A DNA stretch of 64,000 nucleotides from Branchiostoma lanceolatum (Eukaryota; Chordata; Leptocardii; Amphioxiformes; Branchiostomatidae), in contig NC_089725.1 of the NCBI RefSeq assembly GCF_035083965.1, positions 28,343,925 through 28,407,924 of the forward strand. The letters are read 5' to 3'. The notes beneath the pieces are model-generated. The model was not told where the DNA came from. It made no database searches and saw only the letters and a program-made list of their open reading frames with translations. How positions within the stretch are numbered: the first letter of the stretch is position 1; every line of letters begins with the position of its first letter. Below, in pieces: positions 55,409-64,000 of the stretch. Both the position numbers and the translations under genes were made by a program.

Positions 55409-56517
55409 ACTGGTATTGTAAGAATGAAAACATTGACTTTACTTACTACCTTAAATTAACACGTTTTCAGTGGCCTTTTCATGTTTACTACAAGTTTATC
55501 ACTTGCTGAAATGTAAATAAATGTACCCACTCTTGCCAATACCCCATTGATGTACATGCTTATGCCAAAGTTTGGTACATAAAATGTACTGCTGCAGTTT
55601 TGGTATTGAAATGTTGCAGTAAAACAAGTGACTCTGCTATTTTCAATACACATTTAAGTGACTTTGTAAACATTGAGAATATTGTAACATTTTGTACTTA
55701 ACGATTATGTTACTACTTGAATCGTAATATGTAAAAGAATTACTTAAGAGTCAAAAACAAAATTTTGCAGAACAAATATGCTTCATGAAATGTGATTTTA
55801 TTGGATGATCTTGAGAGATTCTCAGCAGTTTCTTGCCTAGGATCATTTCTGCTGGAAAGATTGTTATTTGATCAGTAAATCTATCAGAAAGCAGTGTTGT
55901 TATCTTGGTAGCCTCACAAAAGTCACATGTTATAATATACATCGTGCCAAAGAGCAGAGAGAAGGTACAAGTACCGAGAAATCATGTCATGACCAGATAC
56001 TGGTAAGTTGTCACTTAATTTTCATATTCACAAACATTTAATGTAAATGTGTTGAGAAAACTGCCAAGAGTTGAATTTCTGATAAGTTAATGAACAACAC
56101 AACAACCTCTGTAGCCTTTCAAATTTCAAACAATATTGGGAAAGTATCTGTCCTTGGGGAGATGTACATAGGTTACATGATACAATCATCAAATGCAACT
56201 CAAGATAGACAGAATGTACATGTGCTATGTGGACAACTGGCCAGCATTCTATTCCTTTTTAGAATGCAGACAGAGAGAGACAAATAAATTTACACAAAAA
56301 CCATTTCTTTCAGAAAGAATGGCACATATTAAATAAGAAATATTCTTCAACATCATAAATAATTGGAATACACTGGACTCTTCTCATTACACATGTACTG
56401 TGTGAATGTTTTGTGAATCGTAAGTTCTGACTCAGCCCTTCATTCAAACATCTTGTGTATAAATTTTACCCGTTGTTTGAAGCAGATGTCCCTTTGTGGG
56501 ACTAGAAGGCAACAACT
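55409..56517. other. AT-rich intergenic spacer
   Basis: Contains the 3' flank of the type II membrane protein gene. No coding exon, RNA gene or repeat family was recognised. Confidence 0.4.
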
Positions 56518-56521
56518 TATA

Positions 56522-57384
56522 GGGCGTATTCAGTCACGTGACCCTCCCCCTAGCAACGAGCACTGGCGGCCATGTTGGTGCTCACTTGATAGTGGAGCCC
56601 TATGGAACTCTCTGTATAAATGGCAGATGTTTTCTACGCCATTCACAATTTCCCTTCAAAACGTTTTGTCTCATAATCATGGTGTTTTGCCTCGTGGTCA
56701 GATGTTGGATTGAGACTGATAAAGCACACACCGGTCGGGTAACAGTAAGATTGGTTTTGCGTTTCTCGTGTTACGTGCGGTTACGATTACGAAGGGACTA
56801 AACGACTGAAACAAAAGTGGATTTCTGACATACGAACAGCGGATCTAAATAGTTGAAGTTTGAGAATCAACGTGTGTGTATGGAAACCTTTTGTATCTGG
56901 TCGAAAAGCAAGTTACAGGCCTGTTGTGTAACACAGTCGCGGCACCGTGTAGTTGTTGCTTGAGATACGTTCATTCATAAACTGGGGGTCTTTCAACGTC
57001 GAACTTTCCCGATCATAACGTACTCCCTGTCAACAAAATTTCTCACGACACTCACACGTACTGTACTACGTGGCTACAGGCCTTGGAACACTTGTATGCT
57101 GTGAACTGATTTTATGCGTACTCTGTAAACAGTTTAGCGGCCGGTTTGCTGCAGGGGAACCTCGCTCGTCGATAATGGGTCATTTCCAGTAGGTGAAATT
57201 GGATTTTTGTAGCGAAAAGGGTGTGAGGCTGGAGACTCTTTGCATATAATAAAACAGCGATCAGACGACTTCGCATTCCTTGGAAATTTAGAGAGCGTCG
57301 GACACCGAGAAACTTCGCTGCAGGGTGAACACCAACATGGCCGCCCACGGAGGGCAGGGGTGATGACGTCACGTGAATACGCCC
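56522..57384. mobile_element. 863-bp TIR element, TATA-flanked
   Basis: Termini GGGCGTATTCAGTCACGTGA and TCACGTGAATACGCCC are inverted, and farther in GGCGGCCATGTTGGTG pairs with CACCAACATGGCCGCC. Direct TATA lies outside both ends (56518-56521, 57385-57388). No transposase frame was found. GC and CpG content are higher than in the surroundings. Confidence 0.7.
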
Positions 57385-57776
57385 TATATAAGCGAACCTA
57401 GTGATGATATCTTAAGTTGGGCATACAAAAAAAGAGCTTTGGACAGTATGCACTGCCTGTACAATCATGACTCGTGGATTGCTATTTTTGCTGACCGTTG
57501 TGCCTGCTATTTCCTAGAGATTCTCTTTTATTACTAGGAAGAGTACCCCAGAATTTTTCATTTCTTCTTAAATCTTTCGATTTCAACTACTGCTGTGACA
57601 GAATGTTTTACTTTCTGTGTGAGGAACAGGATTAAATAAGTTGGTCAGGTATAAGTAGTCAACCTGGCACTGGAAAGAATGCTTATCACGCTCTCTGACT
57701 CGTGAAATGGACTAACCTGTAGACTTCTAGTGGCAACTTCAGCGGCTCATCTAATCCAGCTGTCTGCCATTAGTTA

Positions 57777-57989
57777 CAGGACTGTCTCCAGGACCTGTCC
57801 CTCCGTTCCAAGACAGATATTCCCGGGATGGAAAATGAAAACATTTTACCCCATCTGTCACAGAAATCCTAACTCCATGACAAGTATTTTCGTACGCTGA
57901 AAATGACAGATTTATCGATGGAAATCAACAACACGAGCTCCCAAACAATGAGTGGGACGGAAAAAAATTTAAAGCTGGAGACAGCCCTG
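57777..57989. mobile_element. hAT-like MITE, second copy
   Basis: CAGGACTGTCTCCAGGACCT at the left and AGCTGGAGACAGCCCTG at the right form the termini. Interior landmarks (GGGATGGAA, CCCAAACAATGAGTGGGACG) match the copy at 55176-55400. Target duplication not clear. Confidence 0.7.
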
Positions 57990-58071
57990 CATTAGGACCT
58001 TCCACCTACACTTCCACACTGGTGACAAGGCCACAGCCGGCTCTGAAAGACTGGCCAGCAGCCAACCATGA

Positions 58072-60576
58072 TCAACTGTAGTACACCTGTCTCCCCCCCT
58101 GCTGTCCTCCGTGGTACCCCCCTCGACCCCCCTGGAACGCCTGCTCAAACTGACCCCCCTGCTGCTGGTAATGTTGTCCTCCTCCTCGCCCCCCTCCCCA
58201 ACCACCGCGACCTCTGTCGCCCCCACGACCTCGACCGCCACCCCTTCCACCACCGCGACCGCCGCCGCCTCTTCCACCGCCACGACCACCGCCACCGTGG
58301 TCTCCGCCGTCCGACCAGCCTGTGTGGACAGGAAAACAAGGCAATCAGGGATGGCAGACTTCACCCCCTTACCTGTTCTGCCTTGTGACCCTTTCAGATA
58401 TGCAGATGACAATAACAGCAGTGAGGATGTAAGGAAATACTACATTGTGTACATCAAGAATCACAGGAACACACACACAAGCCAAAACCAGTACTTTGCT
58501 CCCTTTTGGAGAAATGATAGGCATTACTACAGCGCTACAAAAGTACAAGTACAGAAACAGGACTTGTATATTTCTCATCTGTATATTTCTTACACGACAT
58601 ACCTCCTTGCACTCTACCTCCCCGAGCACTGCCCCCACGGTCCCCTCCACCTCCTCCTCCTCCAAATCCACCTGCCATGGAAAACAACCAATATACACAA
58701 GTGTGTACCACTTTCATAGGCATTATGTAACACTTGTCTTGCATTAAGCCATGAGCAGTTGTCAAATTATGTTGACCAGTGGGAAAATTCTTGTTGAGTT
58801 AAAAGAACTTAACTTCCCAGTGTCTTGTTTAACACACTTTCTGGCCCAATCACCACAGAAGCAATGGTACATAAAAATCTATATACCCAGGACACCGCAT
58901 ACAACTACTGCCCAACTTGATCCTTTTCTGGGAAAGAGTTGATGACATTTCAAGTCATGTTCTTCATTAACCTACTTTGTGTCAAAGAGAATACAACAAT
59001 ACTGGTATGATGAAATAAGGACAAGCTTAGCTAGTGGGTCTTGATTATTCTATACATTCATTCATATATCATACCTCTTTGACCACCTCTACCTCCACCA
59101 AAGCCTCCTGAAAAGCAGAGGAAAATACACTCTGATGAAAAGTGACATTTGGGTTGACTAAAGCAAATTTTTCTCTTTCAAATGATTGCACTTTCTTACT
59201 TTTCTTACAACAAATAAATACAATATCAAAATGCAAATCACAGATTGCTGTTCAACATATCTCGTTCAATTTTATCCATTTGTTTGATTAACCGCTATTT
59301 GGCATATCTTATTACTTGGATGTCTAACCCTCATCGACATACTGTACTAGTAACAAGACAGTAACACAAACTGTGCCCATACATACCCCTGCCACCGTCC
59401 TCTCTCTTCTTGAATGCTGGCATCTCTTTTGGAGGAGGAGCTCTCTCCCAGGCACGGCCACCTCTGTCTGGAACCTGGGCAGTCACAGGATAAAACTTAT
59501 ATTGGCCATCTGGATCAGAAAATCTACACCAGCCATCAACAGAAACAAGGGGGGATATGGCGATATCTGTCTAATTTGGGGGGTTCCTGTGTAAAATTTC
59601 CTTGGGACATGTTGGTCCTGGAGCCTGTGCAAGCCTTGAAAACAGTCTTGCATTCAGGCTAGTTTGCAAGCGCATTTATCCAGCTAGAAGTAGCAGTTCA
59701 TAACCTTGATAAAGGCGACTGACAGCAGCCAAAATGTTGTTGACAAAATTGACTATGACTGTGTTAAAAGAACTATGCTTAATAAAGCTACTCACGGAAA
59801 CATAGAAGTGTATTGGAAACTACAGTTGTATTTCTTTCAATTTGGATGAAAAATGCTTGGATGGCAAGAATGACTTCTTACAAAAGGTTGTAAGTGGTTG
59901 AATTGAATCAAAGGAGACAAATGTGATACTCACTCTCCCCATGAGGACTTTGTTTATGGCACAGTTGTGTCTTGTTGCACCGTATGAGGTCTTCTGCATT
60001 CTAGCAATGTCTGGAAATATAAATAAAAGCAGTAAATAAAACAATACAAAAACAAAGTCAATAAGCAGAAGTTTAGAAGCCAGTCTGTTTAGTACAATAT
60101 TACAGAACTATTCCCCCTGAATAGGATGCTTGAGCTTATAAGGCCTTACCTCTTTAACAGTATTATTCTTAGGTCACGTAATAACAAATACGATGACAGA
60201 CAACACATTGTGTTGGTAACATCTACTAACACAATTCTGCCTGGTCACATATGTCTGTCACCCGGAAAAAATGTGTATAAAGAGATCTCCAATGCAACAT
60301 ACATAAACTGCGTCTGCTGCACTAGACATCTCTCAAACACTGTTTTTCAAAGTGTTTGAAGTGTATGTCACCTGGCAACTAAATGCTAATGGAGGTTGAT
60401 AACTAAGACATTCATCATCATCATCATAGCTTGTCGCTGTTTCTCTCCACCCATTCATAAGATCATGACACTCTACCTTCTCTTGCTGACAGTAGGTCGG
60501 CCAGTATGACGTTAGTCTGTGTGGACAGCCCCTGTCGCTTGGGTCGGAACGCCTGGGCTACAGCATCTTCCTTTCC
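58072..60576 (-). CDS. fam98: FAM98 family protein, C-terminal six exons (N-terminal exons not found)
   Basis: FAM98 proteins bind RNA-processing machinery; FAM98B is a subunit of the RTCB-DDX1 tRNA ligase complex and FAM98A an arginine-methylation substrate. Exons on the minus strand: 60477-60576, 59934-60010, 59387-59474, 59075-59107, 58603-58671 and 58072-58319, all in phase. They encode the end of the conserved domain (FRPKRQGLSTQTNVILADLL, then CAINKVLMGR and VPDRGGR..PPPKEMPAF, all close to vertebrate FAM98A). Three RGG/GGF-rich exons follow. The terminal block has GWSDGGDHGGGG, QQQGGQFEQAFQ and VYYS, matching the FAM98A C-terminus. The N-terminal calponin-homology-like part would lie upstream of 60576 and was not identified up to 64000. 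The RGG tail predicts RNA binding and arginine methylation. Confidence 0.92.
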
Positions 60577-62733
60577 CTGGAGAAACAAACAATAAATCAG
60601 AACAACTTAAATAGGGAACAACCACCTGACATCATTTTGACAGAAACACTCATGAACTAAAAAGGCCGTCATTTGCCCCTGAGCAAATACAGCATGTTTA
60701 GCCATACTCCTTCCCATGCAAGTAGTGGGCTGTCCCAAAATAATACAAGGCCAAATCGAAATATTAACTACATGTAGAAAGGCAACATTTGCGAGAGCAA
60801 CATACTTTGCCGATCTCCCTCCACATGCATAAATTGACTGTTCCAAAATCACCCGTGCAAAAAAATCCTCTCTACAAGTTCTGCGAGACGCCAAGAGCCT
60901 TCTGCATAGTTTAGCAATTTCTTACTGCAAAGGCTTGCATGTTTTCCTGTAATATGACCTCAGGTAACCTGAAAAGAACACACGCTCTTTGGCCAGCAGC
61001 AAGTGGAACGCGCGGAACCTTAGATAGAACGTGGATACTTTGGCCAGCAGCAAATGGAACGCGCGGAACCTTAGATAGAACGTGGAACAGGGGTAGCACT
61101 TTCGGCCGGTTTTGATCTGAAAATAGGCCCAAAAGTCCCCAAAATGAGGCATTTTGAAATGATGTACACCAGAAATGTGGTTGAAGTCCTGTACGGGCAT
61201 ATTCAAGGCACCCTTGTACCAAATGTCAGGTCATTTGCTTATAATACCAGGGCACAGGAGCCCAAAATGTAATTTTTGCCTAAAAATGCCCCCAAAAACC
61301 TTCATAAAAATAGTTTTCAGGCCTGTTTGAAAAAAAAATGGAAAAATTGCCTGGGGGTATTTGCCATCTTTACCTTCATGCCAAATTTCAGGTCGGTTGG
61401 TTCAAAGATGGCGGAGTTGAATCCATTTGAAGATTTGGCAGGAGAAGAACATGCACAAAAACAATATGTCTAGCCATACTAAACATCAAAAAAAGACATG
61501 CTGGTCAAAGGTTTACTTTCTTGGATTTTGAAAAAAAAAACAATGCTAACTTTTCATCATGAAAACAGAGTCTAAGGGGAAAGTATCAACCTTGGAGTAC
61601 AGAGTTTCAGGGAGTGAATATTATCAGAGTCATGTTAGGTTGGTGGAGAGAGCAGTCCAGTCCGGACAGGTGAAATGTTTGCCTGTCACTACAAGCAAAT
61701 TTCCATCCTGGGACGGGTCCTAGAGATAAACCTGATAGCCTGTGTTGGAAACTGTTGGGCAGGTAATTGTGAGCCACAGCAGAAGGTAGGATCTGCATGT
61801 AAGATGGCAACAGGCCCACAGTTTTTAAATGGATTTTTTTTCCTGCTAATCTCAACAGAAAGGTCAGGCTACAAGGTGTGAAAAGGGGCAACAGGGAGTA
61901 AACAACTTGCTCAGTGTTAATATTAAAATAGGTAGATTCAGACAATCAATATACTTTAGCATATACATGTAGGTACAGCCTTACAGTGTACAGTATTTTG
62001 CAACCAATGTCTGGTAGCATTCAATAATGTTCAAATTCAAATGCAGATTTCAACCTAATATGCTATGCGTATTTTTCTTTTCAAATGTTGGGAAGAAATA
62101 TTTATTGCAGAAGGCAGAACAGTTCACAGCCCAAACAATATCATCCAAGTCTGAGAAATTTTCAGCAACATACAAGCCATGATTATCAATCATTTAAATA
62201 TAAATGGTAATATTCAAATACCCAGCTTCAGACAATCAACAATGCCCTATAAATCTAATCTAAGTTTGTTTGTCACACTGCATTGGAGATCAGCTACTGA
62301 AGCACATAACCTACCAGCACAACAGCAACAAGTGCAAGAACAGGCCTTTATATCTCCTGGGCAAGAAAGTGGCAACTGAAGATACATGTATATTCTGACT
62401 AAACTGCAAGGTAAGTTTGGATCAACCTTAAAGGTAAGTCTCCTCTACAAACAGCAGAGACACATCATATGCCTTGTTATGTACATAAGCACCCAAAAGG
62501 GGGGATTCCTTCAAAGCCTTGATCCTGTCTTCTCAAATGTACCATTATCAAGGCAAGTCTAGTCATACACACAAGAATTTGACCTTCTTGTAAGCAAAAA
62601 AAAAAATTCCTGCAAACAGTGTATGAAAATTCAAAGAAGTCAGTAAATGTGTGTTACCATGTTTTTCTGAATTTCAAAATGTGTCAGGTTATTTAAGAAT
62701 CACTATTTGGCTCGCTCGTTTTTGATACCCTGA
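60577..62733. other. Intronic or intergenic region upstream of the FAM98 exons
   Basis: Presumed FAM98 intron. Apart from the tandem duplication at 60988-61089 and A/T tracts, no exon of the FAM98 N-terminal domain, RNA gene or named repeat could be recognised on either strand. Confidence 0.4.
60988..61089 (+). repeat. 51-bp tandem duplication
   Basis: TTTGGCCAGCAGCAAGTGGA and CGCGCGGAACCTTAGATAGA with ACGTGGA occur twice at a 51-base period (60988 and 61039), with one clear difference (AAGTGG/AAATGG). Confidence 0.9.
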
Positions 62734-62953
62734 CAGGGCTGTTTCCAGCTTTGAATTTTTTTCTGTCCCACTCATCGTTTGGGAGCCGATGTTTTGAATT
62801 TTTGTTGTTGATTTCGTCATTTTAAGCTTACAAAAATACCGTTTCACCAATTTCAAATCATCAAGTTCAGAATTTGGGATGGAAAGGGTGAATTTTTTTT
62901 TCAATCCCAACAAGCACATTTCTGTCCCGGGACGGGTCCTGGAGACAGCCCTG
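62734..62953. mobile_element. hAT-like MITE, third copy (opposite orientation)
   Basis: Begins CAGGGCTGTTTCCAGCTT and ends GTCCTGGAGACAGCCCTG. The interior (TGTCCCACTCATCGTTTGGG, TTTTAAGCTTA) is the reverse of the copies at 55176 and 57777. The flanking octamers TACCCTGA and TACTTTGA agree at six of eight positions, an eroded 8-bp target duplication. Confidence 0.78.
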
Positions 62954-63394
62954 TACTTTGATATCATATGGTCTTGGGTCTTGGCAGGGTTTTACCAAAT
63001 TGCCAAAAAACTCAGGCCCTGGAACGTGACGTAGATTTTGCATGTACAAATTAGACTGGAAATATCAAATGTATATGAATGCAGGGTGTCCTGCCTATCC
63101 ACCCACGCAATGCCACAAAAAATACATGTGTTGAAATCCTATCAGGCCTAAATCACTCTACAATAGAAACTGTCAAATATAAATCAACATTGTCTCATTA
63201 AAATTTGTTCTTGTGGCTTCTCGCAAACTACAAATTCAAGATATTTGTGTACTAGTAGGGTTCTTCTGTTCCATTTTAGTAATATGTTATTCATCCCAAA
63301 ACTACATTTTTGGTATGGTGTATCAGTGTACCTATTTCCCAAAATGATTTTCTTGCCCTCAAACAGTATGTATATATGTTGTAAAAAAGTTATC

Positions 63395-63735
63395 CTCAAT
63401 TGAGGTGAAGCATGATGCTTTTCAAGTAGCTAGTAGTAGTGCAATGCAGCTTTGCTACGGCTCACATTTTCTTTGCCAAGCACACCAGGCCTGTCACCCC
63501 TACTCTTATTGATAAGTGTGTTTGGGTTCTTTTACGTGACCCCTGAGGCTTATGCCTGAAGCTCCCTCATACACGGGGCCATTGGCTTTACGTCACCATC
63601 CGAAATGACAAATGCAATCCCTCACAACAAGTCTGACCTGGGTCTGACCTTAGGATTGAACTCAGGCCCCAGGATCCACGGAATTTAATCCCGGTTGTGA
63701 GACAGCGAGGTTGAGTTACCACTTGTGCCATGACA
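63395..63735 (-). mobile_element. Full-length tRNA-headed SINE
   Basis: Minus strand: an A-box-like TGGCACAAGTGGTAACTC, a B-box-like GAGTTCAATCC, then a long body with GGGATTGCATTTGTCATTTC, GGATGGTGACGTAAAGCC, GTGTATGAGGGAGCTTCAGG, ACACACTTATCAATAAGAG and GAGCCGTAGCAAAGCTGC, ending CACCTCAATTGAGG. Head-less copies of the same body occur at 5412-5585 and 26690-26955. Confidence 0.78.
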
Positions 63736-63925
63736 ATGACAGTGAGGTGTACATTTTATTCATTTTTTATTCAGCTTCACAGATTTAAAAAAAAAAAATC
63801 TGTGAGGAGCCGGCAACAGAAACCTGGTTTCTCTACAGGGTCGGCTCCTCAACAAATAAATGTTACAATGGTTCAGTCAGGTGAATTTATTTCTGCTCCT
63901 TGTTCTGTTTAGGTGTCATAACATC

Positions 63926-64000
63926 ATGGGGCAAAAGCTGAGACACGTGCTGATTTTCCTTCTCATCATCCTGAAGGAGCCCAAATTGTCAGAAGCTGGA
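63926..64000 (+). CDS. N-terminus of a secreted or membrane protein (partial at right edge)
   Basis: ATG at 63926 opens MGQKLRHVLIFLLIILKEP, continuing KLSEAG to the window edge: two basic residues, an 11-residue hydrophobic core and a small/polar region, i.e. a signal peptide. A polypyrimidine-AG acceptor (CCTTGTTCTGTTTAG) 13 bases upstream of the ATG implies a noncoding first exon. Lancelet LRR and Toll-like proteins often begin this way, but nothing after the signal peptide is visible, so the family is unknown. The frame is open to the last base. Confidence 0.5.
   Translation, partial: MGQKLRHVLIFLLIILKEPKLSEAG

Noticed and set aside
58068-58719. Pro/Thr-rich plus-strand frames of 106 and 202 codons
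   Set aside because: Antisense of the FAM98 RGG exons; the minus strand has matching splice sites and a family match.

Overview
The window looks like a piece of a lancelet (Branchiostoma, cephalochordate) genome. The evidence is split genes with consensus GT-AG introns, chordate-grade orthologues (seipin, canonical poly(A) polymerase, FAM98), a lancelet-style nucleotidyltransferase/TPR gene, and dense invertebrate-type repeats (tRNA-headed SINEs, CR1/jockey-like LINEs, Penelope, many small TIR elements). The species call is inference; a eukaryotic deuterostome is well supported. All gene models were assembled by eye from splice signals, reading phase and family resemblance.

Layout. 32-1738 (minus): 5' part of seipin, running off the left edge. 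2225-15128 (plus): complete 21-exon canonical poly(A) polymerase, head-to-head with seipin; several MITEs and a SINE body lie in its introns. 16.4-18.4 kb: TIR-element-rich spacer with two hairpin MITEs that carry perfect 9-bp target duplications. 18541-19194 (plus): intronless orphan gene behind a TATA box. 19865-31616 (minus): large gene joining TPR-like helices, a GlnD/DUF294-like nucleotidyltransferase segment and 17 TPR units of 44 residues. It is broken by two nonsense codons, two frameshifts and a very young LTR-element insertion inside an exon. 33345-35930 (plus): complete four-exon histamine N-methyltransferase-like gene. 36-42.5 kb: mosaic of duplicated repeats, nested LINE and MITE insertions and microsatellites. 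42544-43485 (plus): two-exon JHAMT-like methyltransferase. 44.7-47.4 kb (minus): 5'-truncated CR1/jockey-like LINE with an open EEP-RT frame. 49891-55049 (plus): eight-exon type II membrane protein with coiled coil, short collagen stretch and cysteine-rich C-terminal domain. 58072-60576 (minus): C-terminal exons of FAM98. 63926-64000 (plus): start of a secreted or membrane protein running off the right edge.

The single-copy genes are unrelated housekeeping genes and do not form an operon-like unit. The two least described protein architectures are the nucleotidyltransferase-TPR gene, dead in this haplotype but with a readable design, and the collagen/coiled-coil type II membrane protein. Much of the remaining structure comes from transposons, and several insertions can be dated or polarised from the sequence because empty-site copies or perfect target duplications are present.
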